Origin: Dermatophagoides farinae
Lineage: Eukaryota; Arthropoda; Arachnida; Sarcoptiformes; Pyroglyphidae
NCBI RefSeq assembly: GCF_024713945.1
Contig: NC_134680.1
Coordinates: 7,033,501-7,097,500, forward strand
Reading direction: 5' to 3'
Length of the DNA stretch: 64,000 nt
A program made the position numbers and the translations under genes. Positions 27,384 to 37,528 of this stretch are shown here, piece by piece. Every line of letters begins with the position of its first letter. Position 1 is the first letter of the stretch. The notes under the pieces are model-generated. The model ran no database searches, was not told the origin of the DNA, and saw only the letters and a program-made list of their open reading frames with translations.

Positions 27384-28214
27384 CTAGACAAATTCAATGT
27401 CAGTAAATGTTCGTGCAATGGGAATGTCGCGGCAAATCTCCAACGCTTGATCAACAGCGGGACCATGTGTCAACACCAGAATGACATTCATACCGGCCTG
27501 TTTGGCTGCTTTGCCTTGTTCGGCCGATTTCGTTAGAAAGATAACGTCGGCCAGACTTTGACCAATTTTGGCTGCCACTTTGGTGAATGTTTCCGGGTTT
27601 AATAGTGGTCCGATCGATGTGTCAAAGTGGTCGTCGATGACCAGATTTAGATCTCCATGCGAAGTTTTCGACATGAATTTTCGGCTTGCTTCGGCCCAAC
27701 CATTGGACAGTATGTACAGTTTGATTGCTTTCGTATTCTTCCATCGTTGCACTGTGATGGCCACATCTGAATACACGGGTGTGGACAGTTTGTTGCGGTC
27801 ATAGCCATCGAACCAGACCTGGAAACGGAAGAAAGCATACGCCTTGGTCTCTTTCTCATTGTCCATACAATACTGGATGTAACGACAGACTTGTTCGATG
27901 GCATCCTTTTTTCGATTTCGCGAAACAGTGGTGCTTGGACTTTTCATTGATGAGCTACTAACGCTGCTTTGGCTGTTGTTTTTTTTTGAACTTCCCATCT
28001 GGATTTTCGGGGCTTTCGAATCTTTTTCTGCAGCTTCTGCCAATTTCTTCACTGCTTCTGCACATTCGGGTTTGGACCAATTGTTTTCGAGGTAAACACG
28101 GTAGGCGACCTTGAAATAGGGTATCAATAGCTTTTCGACAAATGATTCACGGGCCACAGTGCCAGCAATGTCAAACAAAACGGCGTTTGGTTTTTTTACT
28201 TTAACTTGAACCAT
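27384..28214 (-). CDS. Enolase-phosphatase E1-like HAD protein, probable pseudoenzyme
   Basis: Intronless ORF of 276 aa, near the family's length (about 260), with a Lys/Ser-rich insert at about residues 70-105. The fold-defining parts match enolase-phosphatase E1 (methionine salvage): FVEKLLIPYF, the VDGHFDT-like VIDDHFDTSIG, and KIGQSLADVIFLT. Catalytic motifs are altered. The first HAD motif reads LFDIAGT, where the family has D-x-E-G-T, so the nucleophile Asp remains but the Glu is Ala. The SSGS motif is SNGW, and the Asp of the metal-binding FLTD motif is Lys (FLTKS). It may therefore lack the dehydration/phosphatase activity. It is divergent with WDR18, 264 bp between starts. Confidence 0.8.
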   Translation of the reverse strand: MVQVKVKKPNAVLFDIAGTVARESFVEKLLIPYFKVAYRVYLENNWSKPECAEAVKKLAEAAEKDSKAPKIQMGSSKKNNSQSSVSSSSMKSPSTTVSRNRKKDAIEQVCRYIQYCMDNEKETKAYAFFRFQVWFDGYDRNKLSTPVYSDVAITVQRWKNTKAIKLYILSNGWAEASRKFMSKTSHGDLNLVIDDHFDTSIGPLLNPETFTKVAAKIGQSLADVIFLTKSAEQGKAAKQAGMNVILVLTHGPAVDQALEICRDIPIARTFTDIEFV

Positions 28215-28477
28215 ATTCCTAGCAGTGATATGTTTCCATGTTCGGACATTGCTTTCATATGATATGCAGCCAATTAGATTGTGATTAGATTAAAATGTTT
28301 TAAATTAAATTAAATCATCAATCATTTCATTGTTCCATTATTGCATTGTTTCAGCACAAAAAACTTTCCGTCAACAACGAATAGGGAGAAACTTTCCATC
28401 CATGCTACACGTGACCACAACATTCAAATTGATTGATTCATTTTATTAGTAAAAAAAAAAGAAAAAAATTGAAATCC

Positions 28478-30350
28478 ATGGCCCGAACTCAGGTATGACC
28501 TCCAATTTGACACATTTAGATTTGCATTTCAAATGTTTATTGTTTTGACATGAAAAGGTTGCGATAAGTACGCCAATGTGTCCATCGGATGGCGGTGATT
28601 GTATTGCCGTTTGGGATGTGAGTACGGGCAACATGCTAAGTACGTATCGATCATCAACCAGCCAACTTATACCGCGACATTGTATCGATCGAATTGGCTA
28701 CCAATATCTGATAAATGGTTATCAGAATTCTCCGTTGGTTCACGTTTGGTCATTGGATGGAAAAGATCGTCTGCATTTGAAATTGATCCTTCCAGGTAAT
28801 GTTGGAGCATTGTGTGTCACAGCGGACGGCAATTACTGTCTCACGGCTATTGATACACGTTTGTATATTTGGCAATTGGCATCCGGATATTTATTGGCCG
28901 TACTTGATGGCCATTATCAGCCGATTCGTGTGGTCAGAGTGACCAATGACCAGTCATATTTTATCACTGGTGGCGATGATGGTATCATTTTGATCTGGAA
29001 TCTTGCCAAAGTAATTGTGCCAGATTCTCGACAATCGTTTTCAGTGGTCGATGGCCATTCCAGTCGCTTAGAGCCGGATCGGACAATCACAAATTCATCG
29101 ACTGCAATCATTGACATCCATATTGGTCATGGAGGGGGGCCAAACGGTCGTTTTGTTGTTTGCAGTGAACAATCATCTACAGTGAAAATGTATCAACTGC
29201 CCACCGGAATTCATTTGGCTTCGATAACGTTTCCACAATCGATTGTATCGGCCGTTATGGATCGTATGGAACGAGCTTTATTCGTAGGATCGACTAATGG
29301 TCCTGTCTATGAAGTTTTGCTGTCTCGAGTTTGGCAACAAACGCAAAGAGAAGGTGACCACCAATCAGTACACTTGGATTTATCATGCATAGATGATGAT
29401 GATGATGAAAAATCGTCCGATCAGAATAGACAAGTGATGATCGGTCATACACGAGCCGTATACTCAATGGCCATAACAATTGATGGCCAAGCATTGTTGA
29501 CTGGATCACAAGATCAAACGATTCGTTTGTGGCACATTGGCAGTCATCAATGCATGCGAACTGTTCACTGCAAAGGACCTGTATCGAATCTAATGGTATG
29601 GCCCAGTATGGCTGGTCTGTTTCTCTTGGATTCGCTTGAATCAAGCAATTATTCCCTGAACAATGTGGATAACAATCAGATAGATCCTTCGCTATCGAGT
29701 TCGAACACTGGATCATTGGCAAAACGTCGACGAGGTAAATTATCTCCAATCTCCAGCAGCATCTACTCGAGGTCACAATCGATTGAGCAGACATTGAGAA
29801 CGTTGCCGAATCCTTCGAAACCGATATGTTCCGTCTTTCAACGTGATGTATTTCAACTGCGATTCAATCCAATTAGTCTGATCCAGTCAAACAGGCGTGG
29901 CCAGCCACAACAAGTGGAACCAACAGACGATTCTGGCCTGGTGAATGCATTCGATCATGGTGGCTGCCTTTGGACACGAAACGATCAAACATCGGGCCGA
30001 GAATTCTGGCCCGCAGGATGGTCCACCTTTATGATGCCATACTTGGATGAATGGCAACATTGCAACCAGGTTCGTAATGATTAGTGAATAGTGATTAGTG
30101 ATTAGTGATTATTTAATGATTTTTATTGCAGAAATACTTGTTATCCGATTCAAATGAAAAGTGCAATCAAGAAAATGGTGTTCATCGGACGAATGATATC
30201 CACAATGACCATGGCGATGATGGGGTGATTTCCAAGTTGCGACAAGCCAACCAGCAACTATATCAGTATGCCATCGAAGCGATATTCGATGGCCAGTCCG
30301 CCGATTCGGTTACCGGTGGCCACGTAGAATGCATTGAGCTGAACGAATAG
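28478..30350 (+). CDS. WDR18: WD repeat protein WDR18 / Ipi3 (ribosome biogenesis)
   Basis: Exons 28478-28492 (15 nt: Met plus four codons), 28558-30069 and 30132-30350, all phase 0, 581 aa. Human WDR18 is about 430 aa; the excess is in acidic and Ser-rich loops. A beta-propeller with at least five recognisable WD units is present, for example ACWD-like CIAVWDVSTG, the GGDDGIILIWNL unit and TGSQDQTIRLWHIG. KGPVSNL and the C-terminal KLRQANQQLYQYAIEAI coiled coil match WDR18, which joins PELP1, TEX10 and SENP3 in the complex needed for late 60S pre-ribosome maturation in the nucleolus. The tiny first exon restores the first blade strand (VAISTPMCPSDGGDC); without it the ORF would start at 28576. 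Confidence 0.85.
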
Positions 30351-30633
30351 AAAAGTGCACGATTTACTTGATTATGTTGACTCCATGCACATTGAATTTG
30401 ACTGTTTTGCTTTGTGTCATGGTGGGCTGGCCGGTTAATTGTTCGCTTGGCATAACTTTGAGTTGGTTCCATCTGTGTGTATGTTGTATATGAGAATGTG
30501 CATAACAAAAACATGTTAGTGAATTGTAATTGTAAATAAATAGATGTGTGTGTGTGTGTGTGTGTGTAGAAACTTGGATTTATTTTTGATGATGAAATAA
30601 AACAAATATATAACCAAATGGGACAAATTTGGG

Positions 30634-33600
30634 TCAGAATCGTTGTATGAATGATGACAGGGTGAATTTCGGTTTAGGAGCTGCATCAACGGGCTTGTTG
30701 TCTGTTTGGGATTGTTTGACTGCCATGCAAGGGTGAACAAGTCGATTCTTGAGCAATGACCAATAATAACGGGCTCTATCCACTAATTGTTGGCCAAAAG
30801 TGGTTTGCTCACCAGTAACCGATGATGAGGATCGTTTTTGGCCATATCTAAATTATTCAAAAGAATCTTCGGTCACAATTGATTGTGATTGAGGTGATTG
30901 GATCGAGGGAAATGTGTGAATGAGTCAGATTCAATGTTATTCAATGTTACTATATACGATAGACTATGCACGCATCATATCGATTTATTGGGCCATAACT
31001 AATGGTCAATGAACAATTTGATTGGACTGAAATCGCTTGAGAATAATTGAATATATTGTTATGGATAATGGCGAGTTTTGAATGTCAAAATGCAATTCTA
31101 TCGTGCTTGGTTTGCGTGTAAATGAGAGATTTTCGTTGAAATGAAATGCCATAATTGCGATATTAATTTATGACGACCATGATGATGATGAGGGTGACAG
31201 GAATGGGGTCTCCACTAGTTTTGGGCGTCATGTCGATCAGATGGCCAATCGATCACCAAAGCCACCATTGTCTTGGGAGACCATCACGATGAGTTGACCT
31301 TGACTTTCGGAATCTGTTTGGTTCGGAATTTGTTTTGGTGTGTGTGTGTGTGTGTGTATTTTCAATGAAAAATTGATTCATTTGAAATCATTGACAATCG
31401 AATGGTTTAATGGCCAAGCTAAATTTAGTTTATGACTATTTCATATGCTTGCTCTAGTTCTCGTCTATTGCTAGCCAGAATGTTTTACGTGATGATTACT
31501 CACATCATTTGGTTAGTTTAGCAGATTGGTAGTTTGGGAATGCAAAAAAAGCAATTAAAGACTTACGAGTAAAATGCAATTGCGGCCACCATGACAAACA
31601 TCAATGAACCGAGAGCAATGAGTGCTCCGATCAGACCAACCTGAACACGGGAAAGTTGTTGATGTGGACGATGAGCTGTCGGCGGATCATGCTGATTCGA
31701 TTTGAGTGAATATGATTGATGACCCCCCAACTGGCTATTTGTTGTGGATTCTTCGTCTAATTTCGATGCATCGGCTGTTGTTGAGGTTGTGGCGGTGGTG
31801 GTGGTGGTTGTGTCATCGAATTTGGATCTTAAATCTTCGGATGGTGAATGGTATCTAGGTGGTGGGTTGGCTGTCACCGATTCCACCGATTCGATGTCCT
31901 CATCCACTTCGTACTCACTTTGTTTTGGTGGTGAATTTGAATTAAAATGTGGCCTTAACCTTTGATTCATGTGTGGTGATGATGAGGAAGCCTTTTTGTA
32001 TTCGATATCTGGACCTTCTTCTTCAGTGATGAATGAGGCATCGGAAAGGCATTCAGTCACACCGACACATTCGTCAGTCATCAGTGGTTGATTGCAGTAG
32101 AAATAGTTATTGGGATTGGGCCGGTAGTACCGGATCATAGGCGGCGGCATGTCGGTTGTGGTTGAAGAGGAACTGGTTTCCAATTGGAAAACGCCATCTT
32201 GCATTTGATCTTGCAAATAGGATTGCCGCTCGAAAAGACGACACATGCGACTCATTCGGCCATCACAGTGAATGATACCATCACCGAAACACTGAAACTG
32301 CGAACGTCGAACCATGGCCATAGTTGGACATATAGCGTCGATACGGAAATGGCATTGACGGGGAAGAGGAGCGGCCATCATTGTTGGCTGACCGTGCGGA
32401 AATCCAGCCGATAGTCCGGGTGGCGGTGGTGGCATGAACGGTATGATTGGCTGATTGTATGGCGCCGGTGGTTGATTAATAGGCGCCATCATAGGATGGA
32501 ACATTGGAATCGGAGGACCATCCATCAAGTCTTGGTCATGATGATGATGTGGCCGAAATGTCTCCATCATCGGATGAATTGGCATCGATGATGATGGAAT
32601 TTCAGTGCTGGTGCTGGTGCTGGTGGTGGTTGTAGTCGGTCGACGTTTGAAATAACCATCGTCCCGAGAATCATCATACTGTGGTGGAAGCGTAATGGTC
32701 ACTGTTTCATAGACGTCTTCACGCTTGGCTGTTGTTGGCGTTTCAGTGGTTTTGGTGGTGGTCACACCTTCATCGATCTCTACATTCCCGTCGCCCTCCA
32801 CCGCCGAATCTGTAACTTCTTCTTCAACTTCTTCTTCTTCTTCTTCTGTTATGGGTGTTGTCGTTGTGGTTGTGATTAAATCCGCATTTCTGACGTCTTG
32901 TTTTTTCCTTCTGTTTAATTCTTGGGCCGTCGTTATAATAGCAGTGATGGTGGTGGGTGATTGTGTTGTTGTCGTCGTCGATGTTGTGGTGGTGGTTGAA
33001 GATCGTTTCGTTGGTTGGTCATAGAGCAAAAGTTGTTGATCGCCACTTTTCACCTTAACCTTGACTAGCGTTTTCTTTTTCTTCTTGCCAAACTGATTGG
33101 CTCTACCCTCGCGGACATCTTTGTTGATGGGAGTGGCTGTAGTGGTTGATGTGGCCGACGGAAAAGTTTTCACCAAGGTGGTCAATCGAGGCACAGCGGT
33201 TGTGTGGTGGCCATTTCCACCGAGACGAATGTACTTTTTTCTGATGTTTCGGATGCTGGTGACCGATGGGGATGGTGCGACATGGTGTGGTGGAGCGACA
33301 GTAGTGGTAGTCAGATTGAGCCGTCTGTGGCGATTGATGATAATTTGGGTGAAATTGATGAATCGAGCTTGGCGAATGTTTTCGTCTGAAGATTGTTTCG
33401 GTGTTGGCGCTATGAACAGAGAACGGGATGGCGATCTTAGTAATGATGCTCGACCTGGTTGCTTTTCCATATCGTCATCGTGGATCATTTCGATATTTGA
33501 AACGGTGGACAAATCCTCTAGCGACATGATCACTTCCGTGTTGTTGATTGTTAGAGCTATGGTGTGGTGTTTACACAATGATGATGATCAATAATGACAT

Positions 33601-33867
33601 GATGATGATGTCATGCACAAATCACTTACCATGATGAATGGCCATGTTTATCGAGATGATCATGATGGCCAACCACAATGATGACATGGATGAATGTGGT
33701 GTTAATGATCTTATCCAGTTTGGCCATATCGAACATTTTGTCCACCTTTTGTTGACGTTATTATTATAGTCCATTGTTGGATTAACATGGTGGTGAGGGC
33801 CATTTTCCACTGACGCGATAATTACTGGGTCCATTTCCGGACTTGACTGATGATCAGCAGCTTTCAT
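30634..33867 (-). CDS. Thr-rich mucin-like membrane protein, unknown function
   Basis: Three minus-strand exons in phase: 33867-33630, 33556-31567, 30847-30634, about 813 aa. An internal hydrophobic segment near residue 65-78 (SLWLAIMIISINMAIHH) could be a signal anchor. Then comes a long Thr/Ser/Pro-rich region with TTTTTT tracts, a Pro-rich MAPINQPPAPYNQP stretch, and a compact Cys-containing segment (CHFRIDAICP, CFGDGIIHCDGRMSRMC, YFYCNQPLMTDECVGVTEC). A transmembrane helix (LIGALIALGSLMFVMVAAIAF) follows, and the last exon encodes a 70-aa basic cytoplasmic tail. The start ATG follows directly on a splice acceptor, so non-coding or further coding exons upstream are likely. The pattern suggests an O-glycosylated surface protein. 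Family not recognised. Confidence 0.7.
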
Positions 33868-34259
33868 CTGGAAAAATGATGGGAAAAGGTTGAATGAACC
33901 AATGCATACAGTGATAATGATTGTTTGTAACAGGATACCAAAGGGGTTGCCTTTGTTGTTTGAGAGGATGACGATGGAATGATTGTTTCGCTGATAATTA
34001 CACTAGAGAAGAACAAAAAAAAAAAAGACAGGAACACACGACGGTTCTGGTTCTGTGTCCAACGGACGAATGGCGAATGAATTGCTTTTGTGCAATTGCT
34101 AGTGTGCACAAAACATTGCCTGTGTGGACTAATTACCATAATGACATGGTGAAAGTTATGAAAAGTAAAAGCAAGCAAGCAACCAGGAAACCAGGAAACC
34201 CGATGAATTTTATTATTAGTAATTAGTAGGCTAGTCGCATAGAGAGCGATAGCCGGCAA

Positions 34260-35429
34260 CCGTAGTGTTAATCACTTTGTTTCCGAATACAGGAATGGAT
34301 TAACACTAACTTGCAATAGCAAACAAATTGATTCGGGTCATGTCTCTGTGTCACAGATGTGACCCGATAGGCAGAATACATGGTCCATGGCAGAACACTT
34401 GGAATTGCCAAGAATGGGTGTGTTGGATGCAATCGATCATGGCAATCGACCATTGGCTCTTAAATAATGCAGTGATTTTCACTGGAATCGAAAACATTCG
34501 GATCAGCAGCAGCAGCAGCAGATGAGCGATATCTGATGAGGTTAACAAAACTGTTTGGCATGCATGCATTATTCATTAATTAAATGCCGATTGATAAGCG
34601 CTTTCGCTTTTTCAATTGGTGGTCGGGCGGTTCATAACAATGTAATCACTAAACTAGGTCAACTGTGGTCAAACTGTTTAATGGTGGTTATGATGATGAT
34701 GATGATGATGACTCGCTATATTCTCTCATTATATTGCATACATAGTACCCACTTACCTGATAACAATTGGGTCATACGAGATGTATGGTGATGATTATGC
34801 GATGAGATGATTAGAAACAAACATGCAAACAAGCAAACAAACACATACTGTTCATATGATGATCCAGCGAGACATTGTTGATCGTATGTGTGTGTGGGAG
34901 TCATTCAAGGGACAAAAAGGATGTTTCATTTCCTTAAAGAGAAGACTTGTCTATTGGAAATTGGAAATGGAGAGAAGCATGCATGCAGCAAGACATTTGT
35001 CCGTTTGTCATTGTTTTGCAGGGTCCGAATTGGCCATTTGTAGCTTTGGTTCCAAGAGAATTATTAGAAAAGTATGACTCACGAGATAATAAAAACTGGC
35101 CATGAGGCAGGTAAAATAAATATGGTTATCATGACCATAAATGTCAATCATACATAATGTCCATTCATTCACATTCATTCATTCAGCTGCACAGGTGTGA
35201 TGGCCGTCCATTGTTCATTCATCCGTCATCCGTATGACTAACCGATTCGTAGATAGTGTGCGAAAGAGGTGGAACATTGCCAATCATTCATTATGTGCAT
35301 GTCATTGTCTGGATGGTCAAGCTTGAATGATGGAATCGAATGTGGCTTCCTGATCAATGAATAAAGTGGACAACCCTCGGCTTTGTTCTGGCAAAGTCAT
35401 TGATGCGAAAACCAAACCGAATGTGAATT
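34260..35429. other. Intergenic region between Thr-rich protein (-) and serpin (+)
   Basis: No supported gene. Contains ATG/GAT trinucleotide runs (about 34687-34711), a CAG run (about 34505-34521) and ATTC repeats (about 35163-35184). Presumably holds promoters of the two divergent flanking genes. Short ORFs here have no recognisable motifs. Confidence 0.5.
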
Positions 35430-35495
35430 GTGCTGCGGTCGATATCATTCGGTATCAAAACGGACTGTCATTTCTGCTTTGAACAACAAACAGAC

Positions 35496-37352
35496 ATGCA
35501 ACGATATTTGCGTTTCGTATGGCTCGTTCTATGTTCATTGCTCCTCGATCACACAGAATGTCAATCGCTCATGTCGTACGGAATGAGGAGATTGGCCACC
35601 TCGTTGAATCAGTTTGGCATGGATTTGGCTCGTTCGATGGAAATGCAGCCACACCACACAACCTCATCATCGTATTCGTTTTGTCCGTTCTGTGTGGGCA
35701 CTTCGTTGGCCATATTGATGGCCGGCCTTGAAGACAACGGCCCGTTACAGCAGCAGCACCAGCAGCAGCAACAACAAAACTACGCCGAAGAACAGTTTCG
35801 AACATCCGAACACGCCACTGAACGGTTATACGACTCATTGCGATACGCTCTCTACCTGAATTCGATGCAGCCACAAGAAGTGCATCTAGCATTTCTGGAT
35901 CTAATGCGTCACCTACAGGTCAATTTACCCGTTGGTTTCTCGATACAACAGCCACACAATTTGTGGGAAGCGAATCACCGGAACCATGGTCTTGCTGATG
36001 ATGTCATGTTCATAGTGAATCAGGTGTACGTCCAACGCTACATTCCGATGGACTATCGATTCTATCGTCTGGTGCAACGTTATTACCAGACGCCGATACG
36101 AAGCTTGGATTTTGCCTATGCACCGGAAGAATCGTGGCATCATATCAATGCCAAAGTGGAACATGAAACCCAAGGAAGAATCGACCATGTGCTCGATTCA
36201 CAGCTCGTGACATCGTCTCCTCATCCATTGTCATCCACACGACTGCTTTTTCTGTCCGGCCTTCATTTCCGAGCTAGACTTGACTTTCGACAATTGGTTA
36301 GTCCTGCGATGCATGATCAACAACGACGTCGTCGAGGTGCCCTGCAACGACTCTGGCCTTTGCGGTCACCTTTTCTTCCGCCAGCTAATCATCACCAGAT
36401 TTTGTTTCCGGCTTTGGTTCATTCGAACCACCATCAACCACCACCACCACCAATCAATCGTCCTCCATTCGGATTGCTATTCAAACCATGGTTGGCCAAC
36501 AACATAACAATAACGACAACATTGCCATCCACTTCAACATCATCATCACCATCTACGACGACGACGACGACGACGACGACGACCACCACCACCACCACCA
36601 CCAGCACAGCTTCGCCTGTAATTGCTTTGAAATTATCATCAACAACTACCGCGGCACCAGTCCAAAATACCCATCATATGGAACATGCAGCAACATTCAA
36701 TCCATTCGAACCATTATTATTATCAAACGACAAGGGTAATCGAGTTGCAGTTAAGAAAAGAATCCGACTACGGTATCAGCACAACGATTATCTGAACAGC
36801 ACCGTTATTGAATTGCCATTTGTGGGAGGTACAGTGTCCCTGTTGATTCTGCTTCCGGACAGTCTACAACAAATGCCGTTGATGCTATCCCGGTTGAACG
36901 GTCAGCTGATCATCGATCTATTGCAGACACTACAGACGAGACGGATGGACATAAGTTTGCCATTGTTTACAAATCACACCCATTATATAAATCCTGATCG
37001 CCTGAGTAATCTTCTCACTTTGATCGGTTTAGGTGAGCTATTCACTGTCACAAACGACAATCATTCGGATGACCATCGTTCGTTGGCTGCAGCATTGGTG
37101 CCAATGATGCAGATTTCTCACAAATGCATGATTGATATGAATGTTATCGACGACGACGACGACGACGACAACGATGATGATGAGCACAATGACTGGTCAG
37201 GAACAACACAAGACAACAAGATCGCCAAGAGACTCTCTCATCAGGAAGATGCGATGAAGCACATTAGTTTGCAAATGGAAACCTTCATCTATCTCATCAT
37301 CGACAACGTTTCCGGCCTCATCCTGGTGATGGGCAAACATGGTTCAAACTAA
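35496..37352 (+). CDS. Serpin-fold protein, secreted, with degenerate reactive loop
   Basis: Single-exon ORF. The Met at 35496 starts a good signal peptide (MQRYLRFVWLVLCSLLL); an upstream in-frame Met at 35430 is less suitable. About 618 aa against roughly 380-400 for typical serpins. Serpin landmarks are FGMDLARS near the start, MFIVNQVYVQ, SLDFAYAPEESWHHINAKVE, TRLLFLSGLHFRARL, VELPFVGGTVSLLILLP and the C-terminal TFIYLIIDN..GLILVMGK. Two departures: a 120-residue His/Pro/Thr-rich insert in the middle, and a reactive-centre region where the usual hinge (E-x-G-T-x-A-A) is replaced by a long Asp run after HKCMIDMNVI. It is therefore probably not an inhibitor. Function unknown; extracellular by its signal peptide. 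Confidence 0.8.
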   Translation: MQRYLRFVWLVLCSLLLDHTECQSLMSYGMRRLATSLNQFGMDLARSMEMQPHHTTSSSYSFCPFCVGTSLAILMAGLEDNGPLQQQHQQQQQQNYAEEQFRTSEHATERLYDSLRYALYLNSMQPQEVHLAFLDLMRHLQVNLPVGFSIQQPHNLWEANHRNHGLADDVMFIVNQVYVQRYIPMDYRFYRLVQRYYQTPIRSLDFAYAPEESWHHINAKVEHETQGRIDHVLDSQLVTSSPHPLSSTRLLFLSGLHFRARLDFRQLVSPAMHDQQRRRRGALQRLWPLRSPFLPPANHHQILFPALVHSNHHQPPPPPINRPPFGLLFKPWLANNITITTTLPSTSTSSSPSTTTTTTTTTTTTTTTTSTASPVIALKLSSTTTAAPVQNTHHMEHAATFNPFEPLLLSNDKGNRVAVKKRIRLRYQHNDYLNSTVIELPFVGGTVSLLILLPDSLQQMPLMLSRLNGQLIIDLLQTLQTRRMDISLPLFTNHTHYINPDRLSNLLTLIGLGELFTVTNDNHSDDHRSLAAALVPMMQISHKCMIDMNVIDDDDDDDNDDDEHNDWSGTTQDNKIAKRLSHQEDAMKHISLQMETFIYLIIDNVSGLILVMGKHGSN

Positions 37353-37528
37353 ATTATTGGCAACAATTGTCACACATACACCCACACAGCGAATGAAAAT
37401 GTAGTGTTAAGTAATGAATCAATTGAGAATGGAGCAATCTTTTTATTATTGTCACACAATGTTGAATGATGAAAGGAAAGAATGAATTTGAAACATTTGA
37501 TATTTGATTGATAATAATAATATCATGT

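Noticed and set aside
32725-33594. Long + strand ORFs rich in Val and Ser
   Set aside because: Antisense shadows of the Thr-rich membrane protein: poly-Thr codons read backwards give poly-Val.
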